A stretch of 64,000 nucleotides of DNA from Loxodes magnus (lineage: Eukaryota > Ciliophora > Karyorelictea > Loxodida > Loxodidae): the NCBI GenBank assembly GCA_946699065.1, contig CAMPDV010000008.1, positions 1,426,001 through 1,490,000 on the forward strand, in the 5' to 3' direction. This document shows, piece by piece, positions 34,606-46,253 of the stretch (its first letter is position 1; each line of letters begins with the position of its first letter). The notes beneath the pieces are model-generated. The model saw only the letters and a program-made list of their open reading frames with translations, was not told the origin of the DNA and did no database searches. The position numbers and the translations under genes were made by a program.

Positions 34606-37600
34606 ATGGAAGCTGTACATGTTGTTTTTAGATTCAGAGGCGGGGAGGGAAAAACTGAATTCGCTCCCGTGAGGCTTACTGATAAATAAGTAATAGTAGA
34701 AACTTAAAAAAATCCATTCAATTTGGATGCTGTTATAGACCCTAGTAAATCACAAGCTGAGGCTTACGATATATGTGGTAGGCATGTAGTGAATTAGTTT
34801 ATGGCAGGATTTAATGGTACAATATTTGCTTATGGATAATCTGGATCTGGAAAGACCTTCACTATGATGGGTCCTGAATCTGTGACTGAGGCATTAATGT
34901 AAGATGAAAGCCAAATTCCTCCTGAAGTGCAAGCTTCTTTTGGTGTAATTCCGAGAGCTGTAGCTCATATGTTTGAAACAATAAATTAAGGTATTTAAAG
35001 AGAGTAAATATCATATACTCTAGTAGCTAGCTACATTGAAATCTACAATGAAAAGGTTAATGATATTATGTCTTGTCCTATTTAAAAGGATCTTAAAATT
35101 CGTGAACTACCTAATTTAGGCCCAACTGTTATGGGAATTAAGTAGTAGCCAATAGTAGCCCCTGAAGAGGTATTTTAGTGTATTGCAATGGGTACTGCCA
35201 ATAAATAAGTAGCCTCCACTAACTAAAACTCTAGATCTAGTAGAAGTCATACCTTATTCCTTTTAGACTTGGAACAGAAATATTTAACAGGAACAGTGAA
35301 GAAATCTCGTATCAATCTTGTTGATTTAGCTGGTAGTGAAAAAATATCTAAAACAGGCGCAGAAGGTTAAACTTTAGAAGAAGCTAAGAAGATCAATCTT
35401 AGTCTGACTACATTGGGAAGAGTCATAAAAGCACTAACAGATCCTAAAGAGAAGTTTGTACCTTACAGAGAGTCAAAACTAACAATAATCTTAAAGGAAT
35501 CTCTTGGTGGAAACAGTAAAACTTCTTTAATTTGTACGGCTTCAATGAAAGGCGTTCATATAGAAGAAACAGTAAATACTTTGAGATTTGCAGAAAGAGC
35601 GAAAATGATAGTATGTAAAGTAAAGTCAAACGTTCAAAGATCGCCAGCTGAATTAGAAAAAATTATTGAAGAATTGAAAAAAGAAATCACAACCTTGAAG
35701 AAGAAGATGGTAGAAGGTGGCTAATTGGTAATGGGTTCTGAAGAAGATGAAAATGCAAAATAGCAGTTTATTGAACTAAAGACGGAATATGAAAACTATA
35801 AAAACAGTACTATTATTCAAATTGAACAACTTAAAGATGAACTTGAAAGAGTTAGCAAAGGTGCTAACAGTTTAGAACTATCAACTTTGCAAGAAAAGTT
35901 TGAATTATTAGAGGAAGAAAACGATAGTTAAAAACAGAAAGTGGCAATCCTGGAAGTAGAGAAGTAGAATATTATCCAAGAAAAGGAGGTAAAATTAAAA
36001 GAACTTCAAGATGAAAATGGAGAACTAAAAATAATAGTTGACTAAGTAGTGAAGGATTGTGAGAATGTTGATAAACAGAAATAAGAATGCTAACTATAAT
36101 TATAGAAAGCTGAAGGAAAGATTGTTGAGTTTAAGCTATAAGTTGAACTTCTGACAAAAGAGAAATAGCAAGCAGAAAAGAAAATTAATAATTTTGATGA
36201 AGAGAGAAATAACATAAAGCAAGATCTAAATAGAGCTAAAAATGAACTTAATAAGTTGAGTTAGGAGTGTGAATATATGAGCAGTGAATTGGATTAGACA
36301 AAGAAGAGATTACAGAATGTTTAAGGAGAATTGTAAGCTTCAAAGGATGAATAATGGAAAGCTGATGAAGAAATAAAGAAATTAAAGGGTTAAATTGAAA
36401 AGCTAAAAACAGAGAATGATAAGGTTACTCATTAACATGGAGATCAAATAGCTAAGAATGAGGAACTAAAGTTAACTAATGAGAAAATCGAATAATCTTT
36501 GAAGATAGAAGTAGCTAAAACATCTTCACTAACCAGTTAAATAAACATGGTAGAAGAAGAAATAACTAAATTGAAAAAGCTTTTAACAGAGAAAGCAGGT
36601 TAACAAGAGATTTTAAAAGAGAAAGATGATTTTATCTCTAGATTAAAGATAAACAATTAAAACTAAATTGATGAAAAGAATGCAATGATTGAGGACCTTA
36701 ACAGGAAGTTAAAAGTAATATAAGAGTAGGAATTATTGAAATCTAAAGAGTAATAAGAAAAACTATAAAGCCAAATAGATCAATTCAGTCAAGAGTTGAC
36801 AAGTTTAAAAGAGAAACTAAATGTAAACGAGAGTGAATTGTATGAAGTTAAAAGAAAGAACAAAGACTAAGATGACTAAATTAAAAGATATTAAGAGTCA
36901 AATGACACGCTAAAAATGGAAAACAGAAAGTAAATTTAAGAAATACAGTCTGAGCTTTCAAAATACAAAAATCAAAGCTCTGATTTATAAGCAGACAATG
37001 AAAGATTGAAAAAGGAACTTAAAGAGTTCGAACAAACTCATAAAAAGGAATATTCTCTTGCTAAAGAATAAGCAATGGAGGCTAACAAAAAAATAATTAC
37101 TCTTTAAGGAAAAATTCAAAGTTAGAAGGAAGACGCTGATAGAATGGAAAAGTAAGTTATTTACATTTAGGAATTTCTAACAAGAAATGAATCTCAAAAC
37201 TCACGCTCTTTAAGCAGCTGAAAGACAAGCAAACACTTAAACTGAAAAAGCTTATGAACTCGAGTTAAAATTAGCATAAGCTACAGCTGATATGAACAAG
37301 CTTCGATAGGTAATTTTCTATACAGTAACTGCAAACTTTAATGAAACAAAATGAAATTTAGAGAAGAGAAACACTAGCTACAAGAATGATGGGAACTAAG
37401 AAAAACGCGAAGACAATGGGTGGTATTGGTATGGGAAAAACTATTTAGTCATAAGTAAAAAGTGTGTTTGGAGTAAATTTGAAAAAGCCTCAAAACAAAT
37501 ATTTACAAGCAGCTCTTTAAGAAAGCAATAAATTCTAAGAAGAGGATTAAGAATCAGAAAACTCAGAAAGGCTTAAAACCTCAAAAGCATCTAACAAAGA

Positions 37601-37774
37601 GCCGGTAAGTTATAACATTAGGAACAAATTGAATAATAGGAATCAGAAGAAGAAAGTAGCGAAGAAGAAAAATCAGGAGAGAAAGGGACAATAGAAGTAG
37701 AAGAGGAGAGCAGTAGTGATAGTAGCGAAGAGGATTCATCTTCAAATGAAAGTGATTCAAGTAGTGATAATTGA
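34606..37774 (+). CDS. N-terminal-motor kinesin with long coiled coil
   Basis: A 1038-residue microtubule motor. The motor domain (about 1-345) has the P-loop GQSGSGKT (77-84), switch [11 protein letters not shown], switch II DLAGSE and the end strand [13 protein letters not shown] neck and a very long Gln/Lys/Glu-rich coiled coil (about 350-890) follow, then a Gly/Met-rich patch ([19 protein letters not shown]) and an acidic Ser/Glu tail. The plan resembles kinesin-1 type transport motors, but the subfamily is uncertain. Three introns fall in the tail coding part: 37152-37170 (19 nt), 37310-37325 (16 nt) and 37605-37621 (17 nt). All are GT-AG with TAG or CAG ends. Removing them restores one frame of 1039 codons to TGA 37772-37774. 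The motor starts only a few residues after Met1, so the N-terminus is very short. Confidence 0.93.
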
Positions 37775-38343
37775 TAACCTTGGTTTTTTATTTAAACTTA
37801 TATGTTTTAAAAATCATTTTACACGCCAATTTATAAAAGCACTAGATATGAATTATATCTAAGTAACATTAGCATCCAAAAAGGGCAGTACACTAGGATA
37901 TTATAAGCTTTCTCAATACTTAAAAAAACTATCCACACATATTTCCATATTAAGCTATCACTTTTATCCTACATATTTCATCTTTAGATTAACTATTCTT
38001 AAGGAATAGAAAATAGTAAAATAGAGAGCTATAATTTAAGACAATAAAAATAGTCTTATAGACTAAAGTTTTGTCAATGAATTAATTAATTTATCTCTAA
38101 TTAAGCTTTATATTAGTTAATGAGATTAAAAGTAGCACAATATGAATATACTACTGTCTACTAATATTTCTGCGGATTAGAGGCCATGTAGATGGAAAAT
38201 TGGGCATTATAATAATCTATTTTTAAGCGTGAAGAATAGGGAAGTTAACTGAGTTGAGATCAATATAATAGATAATTCTTATTTTTTAGTCTAAAGTTTG
38301 ATAGAGAAAATATTAGAAATACATATGAATTGAAATTTAAGTG
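37775..38343. other. spacer between convergent genes
   Basis: AT-rich 3' flanks of the kinesin gene (+) and the 825-residue protein gene (-). Nothing recognisable lies in it. Confidence 0.55.
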
Positions 38344-40821
38344 TCATTAGCTTTTAGTTTCAATCATTGCTTTTAATTTTTTAATCTTTTCTTCTATTTT
38401 TTCGTTACTTTCTAACTGACTAAGTAATGTTGCTAGATCCTTCTTTCTATAAACTATGAAATTTTGACTTTCCAGACCGAATTACAGGATTAACTCTAGG
38501 ATTTCGCTAGCAAGAGTTCAACTCTTGAACTGAACTGCCTTTTTTAGTCCTTATAAAACATATCTCCATACTTCATGAGCAACTGATAGGAAAGCGTTAG
38601 GAATTTTGACATTAGGAGGATCTGAAGGATCGAAAACTAAAAAGAGTTGCTGTAGTTCCTTCGCAATTAATAGTACATCATTTGAAACATTTTTAAGGTA
38701 TTTATCCGAAATAGTGAGCTATAAGTCATTATAAGTATCTAACGATTTATTTTTAAGCTTACTAAAGCACTTTAGCATTATATCTACTGTTTTATGTCCT
38801 CATCATAAGTCAGACCTTTTCTATATACAGAAATAAATTCTAACCCTCAGCAGAATTTGCCTAAAGAAATTAGCATCATCAAGGATAGATACGAAGTTAG
38901 TTAGAAATATGAAAATACTCTTGCTTGGAGCTTAAGCTTGCAGATCAAATATCTGCAAAACGTTTTTGATTACAAATGGAATGGTTTGCAAATCATTTGA
39001 TATTTAGAGATATTTGATGATATCGTTATAGTTACACCATGAAAAGTTGTTTTTCAGCTAATTATTGAAATTGCTTAAGAGCTAATCACGATATTAAGAT
39101 AATACTTCCCCTATAGTAGCTTTGTTAGTCAATCAACATAATTAAGTTTCAGTTCTTGGAATAAATATCTACAAAGTTTGCTCAAGGTACATATAAATAA
39201 GCTGGACTAAATTTTCTTACAAGGCTCCTTTAATCGCAAGTTTAACTAGCTTTGTGAATATCTAGTGATGCAATATTTCTAAGTAGAAATTTAGTAATGG
39301 AACTTGATTAGTTTAGCTTTTTTCTGGGTCTAATCTATGTAATCATATTTAAGCATAAAACTCTTGTATAAAGAAGGGAAGCTAATTTGGATCTAAATGT
39401 TTCAGCTAATTAAGTAGAATGTAAGTACAGACAAACACAGTCTGTACATCTTCGCTAGTAATTTTCTCTATATCTTTAATTGCAACTTCTTGTTTCTTAA
39501 ATACGCTTTCGATAGAACTAAATAAATCCTGTCAGCTGAAAATGACAGATTTGATGCAGTTGCTTAAATAGGTTACAATAAGATCCTCATTTTCCATAAA
39601 TAAAATCTGTTTTTTTCAGAAGTTTATAAGATCAGATTTAGAGCAACTATCAGGTATTTCTTAAACCTTATTAAACTCTATTTTTATCTTGATAATGGAA
39701 TGAAGAAGCTTCAAAAATTAGGGTTTAAAGGCCTCAATAAAGATCTCTTTATCTTTGTAAAAAGCAAATATTTCTTCTATCATTTAAAGACTTAACTGCT
39801 TTTATTGCTATGACTCTTAATGCAAACTAGATAAAAGCTTTTATAATATTTCAAGCAAATTAAAACTAGCAGGTAATCGTAACTAAAGTTAAACCCTGCT
39901 TAATCCAATATCCTACTCATCCTCTTCTTCCTATCTAATATCATTATTTTATATCCTATAGCTTTTCAACTTAACTCAGATTTTCAAGTATAAGTTTAAA
40001 ATTTTATTTTTAAAGCTAGAGGCTTCATTTTAGAATATTTCCATTACATAATAAAGATAATCTTCAAAGGCTTAAATCTATTTCGTATTTAGATGCTTAT
40101 CATTCAGTATAATCTCTTAGTGCTTGATAATCTGTTCGAAGTTATTCATTATACGAATTTAATTAACCTCTTATTATTATTCCTGCTTCTGGTTTATCGT
40201 TACTAATTTCTTAGCCAGTTCTTTTTCGCTAATGTTATGGACAAACAAATGCTAAACAGATTTCATTAGCTGCCTTAATATTGATATCAAACTGGTAATA
40301 AGCTTTACTTTTATTTTGCTATTCTCATGTTGGAACTCGTTAAAGCATTTCAGTATAAATAGAAATACTCCTGGAAATACCTTAAAGGTTTCTTATTAAG
40401 GCATACTCGTAAATATTGAGCATAAGATTTGAATGACAAGCTAAATGATCTGCTTATTCTTTTACTAATCATACTCTTAAATCATGTTCTATATAATGAA
40501 CGCTGAAAGACTAAAAGCTTCTCCTTACTTAAAAAACTTATCTAGAAAAATTCCCTAGTTCATCAGTCTGCGAAATGCTTATAAGATATTGAGAATATAA
40601 TCTTCATCTCCTTTCTAATAGTTAGATATATATTGCTCAACCAAGTCCTATATCAATTTATTTCAAAGCTGAAAATTCATATTCTTAGCATTGTTTTCTA
40701 GTTACTTATTAATCTCCTTCAAACTAGAGTTTACTTCGCTGTTTTTTTTCGAAGCTTTTAGTTTGTTGAGTAGTATTATCATCTGTACTTATCACACCGC
40801 ATTAGGATCTAAATCTTCCAT
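38344..40821 (-). CDS. 825-residue all-helical protein, unrecognised
   Basis: An intronless open frame of 826 codons. Almost the whole length is predicted-helix-like sequence with alternating hydrophobic and charged residues and no Gly/Pro-rich breaks, as in ARM/HEAT solenoids. There is no signal peptide or membrane span. The best-looking conserved stretch is near the C-terminus (FDPSDPPNVKIPNAFLSVAH). It ends in a Lys/Glu helix and ETKSQ. Many UAR codons serve as Gln, and TGA as Trp occurs at several places, including a TGA-TGA pair (LWWGHK) near 38800-38810. I cannot assign a family. A transport, trafficking or nuclear solenoid is possible. Confidence 0.75.
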
Positions 40822-41054
40822 TGTTTAGATTTTTGCTTTGATTATTTGACTTTTAAGTATTTAAGGATATTAAATTTTATCCCTTTCTTTTAGCTAGTTT
40901 CTAATAGTAATGACAAAATTGCCTTATACCTCACAAACCTTTAATACTTAATTAATAAATGCTATTCAATTAATATAAGAATCTGAACCTTTAGGTATGC
41001 ATAGCTAAAACTGAGAGGGTAACTTATATATAGATAATTAACTTTAGATAAGCA

Positions 41055-43189
41055 TCAATGTTGATTAACGATATTAAGCAGATGGATATACTTTGAACAT
41101 TAGTAATGCTTAAGGAAACTCTTATCAGCAGAATACTGAAGAAGGACATAGACTATTACTAAATTGCTAGCTAATGTGCTATATTCATAGGATAGACTAG
41201 TAATCATTATTGAGATATCGAATATGAAAGAGGATTAAGTTTAAGATAAGAAGAAGATAAGAATAGTTTCTGTGCTTTCTCTTACTTCCTTATCTATAAC
41301 CTATGAATAAGCTATAGATGCAGATAAGGGTATTAGTTTAATACTCCCCAAATAAGGCTGCTCATACTTGGTATATTTAAGCTCTTATTCAATTTTTGTA
41401 TTTGGATAAGTAAATAAAGTTAATTAAAATGATTAAGGTGAACAAATAGAGCCAAATTTCCAATTAGATGGCTGATTTTGTACTAAAACGACAGAAACTT
41501 GATAAAATAACATAAGAAAGACAGTGGAAACCAAGAGAACGAATGCAAAGATCAGCAGAGAGTTCTTTTAAATGTGTTAGGAAATAAACTTACTCGATTG
41601 TATGTCCTCACTATTTTGCTAATTAAAAAGCATCCTATGAAAGAAGAAATGGATGATAGCATAAATAGAAAGCTAGCATAGTCATAATAAATGTTATTCT
41701 ATAAATAGAGATAAATTACATCTACTAAGTACTCAATAAATGTGCTAGATGTAGTGAACAATCCTAGAAAGATACTTGTAGCACCTGATGATTCTGGATT
41801 TATACCCGCTGAAAGCATAAGAGGATTGAAAATAATTCCTCCAGATGTTCCTAATAAACCTGCTAAAAGACCTCCTATCATACTTGCTAAACTATATAAA
41901 GTAGAATTATAGTAACCTCATTATATCTCCTCTTCAGTAAAAGCATAATTACATTATTTTTTTGCCCTAAAGTCATTAGTGACAATATATCAAGAAAAGC
42001 GAAACAGAATAATCATACAAATTGCATATAAAAGAATTATTCCTCAGTGCTAAAGGGAGCATCTTTGAATATTCAAATAGTTTATAATAGCGTTTGTTCT
42101 TAAAAAGGCACCTAATATTTGAATTATGAAGATCAAAAATATAACAGAATATTTTTCTTTGGGAAACATCTTAGATTCTCTCTAGACTATAGATTACAAA
42201 AGTATGTCTTTTCTATAATCAGATTACGTCTACATTATTGTACTTCTATCAAGTAAAACATTTTCTTTAAGTAAATTGTCTTATTAAATCGGTTAGGTTT
42301 ATTATCTTAACTCTATTTGCTAGAAATTTATTTAATCTATCTGGTTATGATTCACTTATTTGTTTCCTTTCTAAAGCAATGATTCTAGTTCTTTTATTTT
42401 CCATCATTACTTTTTTTATCCTTTTAATATATAAGCTCCTTGAATTTAGTCGGAAGCAGATCTTTCTTTATCCTGTAGGAGTTGTTAATGACACTTATCT
42501 TCTCCTTCACTCATGTAAATTACTTTTAGTTCGTTTTACTGATTCATATATCATCTTGGATGTATACCTTTGCTTAAGCCATATATCCCTGTGATTGAGA
42601 GCTTGTGCTATGATAAAAATTTATTGTCCTAATCCCTGCTTTCCTTTTAATACAGCGATACACCTGATTTAACTGCCATGCTAATACTAACTAAAATAAC
42701 GCACATCAAAATTAGTTCTATCAAAACATTTGGAAAAAGCTTATTAAGCTAAATGCCAAAACTAGTGCCAAACAAAGCAGATGGAAGTAAAAAGATGGCA
42801 AAGTTATAATCAATAAGAGGTCTATTTTTACTAGGATGCTTTAATAATGCACTTTGTATAAATCTGGTTAAAACGCCTCCAAAAACAGCTGCTACTGAAA
42901 TAGGAGAGGCATTACTTGCTTAGAAACCAAAAAAATATATAAGTATAGGAAAAACAATAAATCCTCCACCAGTGCCTACAGCATTTGCTATCGCTACAGA
43001 AAAGCAGATTAAAACAGTTCCCAATATTTCTGAAATTTAGAAAGGAAAAAAAGCTTCTCTTATGCATACTTAGCTTTGACATTAGAACTTTTCATCACAA
43101 TCACTATTATCACTGCAAACGCTTTAAAAGGCAGAAGTGGTGCAAATATGATACATCAGAAGAGTTATAATTACTTTCATTATCTTCAT
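41055..43189 (-). CDS. TauE/SafE-type membrane transporter
   Basis: A DUF81/TauE-SafE family anion-exporter-like protein with two Gly-rich halves: NAVGTGGGFIVFPILIYFFG in the first and LAGLLGTSGGIIFNPLMLSAG in the second. It starts with a signal peptide (MKIMKVIITLLMYHICTTSAF) and a short outer Cys box (CSDNSDCDEKFQCQSQVC). That box, and the ending WKFGSIC, are as I recall them from other ciliate members. The halves are separated by a Gln-rich cytosolic loop of about 130 residues. A 29-nt intron (41565-41593, GTAAGT...AAAAG) is needed to join the last spans. The family end (WKFGSIC) lies near 41445. A TAA follows at 41433-41435. The first TGA is 41055-41057, adding about 125 residues of unclear status. 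Sulfite, sulfoacetate and sulfur-compound export are known for bacterial relatives; the substrate here is unknown. Confidence 0.85.
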
Positions 43190-44504
43190 TCAAATTGAAA
43201 TATAAAGTGATTTTACAGCTTTAATAACTACTAGGTATCATTATTTAGGCTTAAAGCTATTTAATATTTATGTGTATTATTAATTACAATCTACTAATCA
43301 ATTATGCCTTCTATAGCTTACTCCATTTCTACGCTGATTTACTAGAGCATTTATAAATATTAATCATCCATATTCTTAAACTATCTAAACTATAACTAAT
43401 AACCCTTCAGCATAGGATAAGTGCAAACTATCTTATTAATTAATCCTTGAAGCTAGTGAAATATCCTAGATAAGCCTAGAAGAAAGTTAGATAAAAAATC
43501 ATAGAAATTACCAAAGTAAACGATAGTAATGATTATAAGAAGGAATAATATAAAGGAATGCTGTAAATTAGTTTAATAAGCCTTTATTAATTAATTTATT
43601 CTAGTCTATGATATGCACTTTAGTGTATATCAGTTCATCTATATATTAGTATCCTTATATCTAGAGCTATTCTATATTCTTATTTCTAGCCTTTTTGCTA
43701 CTTTCTAAAATCCTTACTCATTCCTTTTCTTATACTATCTACTGCTTCATTTTTATTTTATTAAGTAAGGAACTTGTTATTTTAGGAGAGGTTTATGTAA
43801 GAATTAAGGGATAATTTAAAAATGTAGATCACTTAGTTTCTAGTTAGTGAAAAATATGAGGTTTGCTTTATGAGATAAAGATATAAGTAATAGAATAAAA
43901 GTTAATTAAAGAGGAAATATTTATTTGATATAACAGCCTAAACTTATTTACTTTCCATTTTAAGCTAAAAATTACAATAAATGAAAGACTAGAAATTCAT
44001 ATTTATAGAATTGATTTAATTATATCTATGCAATGCTAAGAGAAATTGAGACTTAGTCTAATATAGAAGGAGATTAATAAAACTTTTTGAATGAAACAAT
44101 TATGAAAATAGGATTTAAAATGAAAGGTAGCGAAGCCATAAAAATTTAACTGTATAATGATAAAAAATGTGCAGTGGTTTATATAAATACATTTAAATTT
44201 ATTCTTATAAGTATTAAATATTTATTGCTTTTCATCGAATATAAATTAAAAATATATAGAAAGGAATTTTTAATCACAGACTACATGAAAATGCTGGGAA
44301 TAAATTTAGATCTAGCAATGCTGTATAATATTCATTTCTAGAACTGCTTTTTTTATATTAAGCAATTGAAAAATTTGATGCATTGTATTATAATAGCTGA
44401 TTGATAAATCTATTATGAATATTCTAGGGTTAAGCTTAATGCTGTTTCATGGGTAATATATAAAAAGCACTTTAAAAGTTAAAATACAAGCTAAGTATCT
44501 TCTC
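43190..44504. other. AT-rich spacer between minus-strand genes
   Basis: The upstream region of the TauE-type gene and the 3' flank of the low-complexity protein gene. No gene, RNA or repeat was recognised. Confidence 0.55.
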
Positions 44505-45595
44505 TCACTTTTTTTAAATTATTCCAGAGGATTTTTTACTAACATTATATATAAGCTTATTAAGCTAGTTTTAGTAACTATATTTAAAGCATTAAACCCT
44601 TACCTAGAACTTAGTTTTAGGTACTCTTCTCTCGTCATACTATCTAATAACTAATTGACGTGGACTATTTTGTCAAGGGTGAATTCTTGCTCAAGTTTAT
44701 TTTCTTAATGGTTTCTCAAATTTTTTTTGAAGTTATTGCCATGACTATTCATCTACATAATTTCCTATTCAAATTAGTTATCACTTTCTGAATAAAAGAA
44801 CCTACAGAAATAGTTGTCTTTCTTTTCTTAAGACTCATTTTTTTCTGGGTCATAATCAATACTGCTATTTTCATATTTGTTTTAACTTTAAGACTTCATT
44901 AGGGATAATTTAATTAAAGAATCTTGACCTAATTAAAATTTCCCTTTTTAGTTTTATCTTCCTTCTAGCTTTGTATTTCAAGTCTATAACTTTGGGCCAT
45001 TTGCTGCCTTAGGAGTTAAATAGTTTCACAAGCTTGACGATTTATTTTACTTAGATTGGATATTTGTCGTATTGACTTTCCATAAATTTTCTTCCCCTTT
45101 ACTTTAAAGTTTTCCTCTATAATCTGAGAAAGAAGTTTTAGGTCTACTCACAAAAGTTTGCTATATTTTATTTATCAGCGTAAGTTTAGGATCTTACTTC
45201 ATTCTTTCTACTGAACTATTTCTACTTTAAGTTGCGCTTTATTTATACTTCTGTAGTTCATCCTTAAGCATCTGTACACTTATTCCTTAGTTTTTATGCT
45301 GTCTTTATAGACTTGATCTATCCTAGTCGAAACTAGTATTAACCTTACTCTTTTGCTTGCATCCTTATAAATATTTTTGTATATCCTACTTCAGAGCATT
45401 TTTTTGCTAAAATTGTGGACTAGGATTCTAAGATCTTGGCTTTGTTGTAATTTGGTTGGATAGCAAGGCTTGAACTCCTTCGTCATAGTTCTAGTTTTAA
45501 ATTTCCATTTGGCTTTAGTTCCTTTTAAGATTTTGACGATATCTCATTCAGGTAGATGTGATGCTATCAGTCAAATTTGATTTAGAGTCTGACAT
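44505..45595 (-). CDS. Gln/Asn/Ser/Lys-rich protein, unrecognised
   Basis: A 354-residue basic, low-complexity protein (355 codons after one intron) without membrane spans or a known domain. Clusters worth noting are the N-terminal MSDSKSNLTDSITSTW, an acidic segment (SSIDYDPEKNESQEKKDNYF) and a C-terminal helix (LDKIVHVNQLLDSMTREEYL). One intron of 26 nt (44578-44603, GTAAGG...AATATAG) near the end brings the frame to TGA 44505-44507 with the tail KKSSGIIQKK. Without it the frame runs on into spacer-like sequence. It could be a cytoskeletal or disordered adaptor; no function is proposed. Confidence 0.65.
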
Positions 45596-46253
45596 TTTTA
45601 AATTAAATGTTATTCTTAGTTATTACCTAATTGATATCCTTAGTCTTCTCTAGTTAGGAGCTTTAATAGATATTTTAAATTGCTTCTTTTATATTACCAC
45701 TTGTACTTTTGCTTACTCCAATTACTAGAAAGTGGACATCTATTAGATTGCGTTTAATACCATTGAAGTAAGACACTTAAATCACTAAGCGTAAAAGCCC
45801 TTTTATTTGCATATTGAGGATAAGAAAGAAGCCTATTTAGCATTGCCATCTTGACTCTACTTCCTTTTTACTCTTTAAATGCTTTATTGTTTCTCCTATA
45901 AGTCGATATATCCATACCTAATGAGATCCTTACACAAACAAGAGTAGAGAGGTTATCCTTAGCAAATAGATAGCATAGTATTTAATAATCATCCAGGCAG
46001 TTAGATCTCCAAGTAATTAGTCTAAAAGGCATAATTTTGTACCTTTATGCAGGACTTTAATAAAAGTAAGTAAAACTAGCTTTAAAATAGTATGGACTAT
46101 CTTGGTATCATAGTAGTTAAGCACGCTATGTTATGCCTAAAAATAGTATTTAGAGATTATCATTTTTATCTTATTTTTAGATCTAGAAATAAAAATCTAA
46201 TGAAATAGCGTACATGGGGAAGTCAAAATACTGAGAAAAGTACTGAGGTAAGA
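45596..46253. other. spacer between divergent genes
   Basis: The shared 5' region of the low-complexity protein gene (-) and casein kinase 1 (+). It is AT-rich. No promoter motif could be singled out. Confidence 0.55.

Noticed and set aside
44141-44160. Other tRNA, 5S or U-snRNA genes in the spacers
   Set aside because: Spacers were scanned for T-arm-like TTCAA/TTCGA words, Pol III terminators and U2/U4/U6 conserved strings; only the tRNA-Met at 61782 folds.
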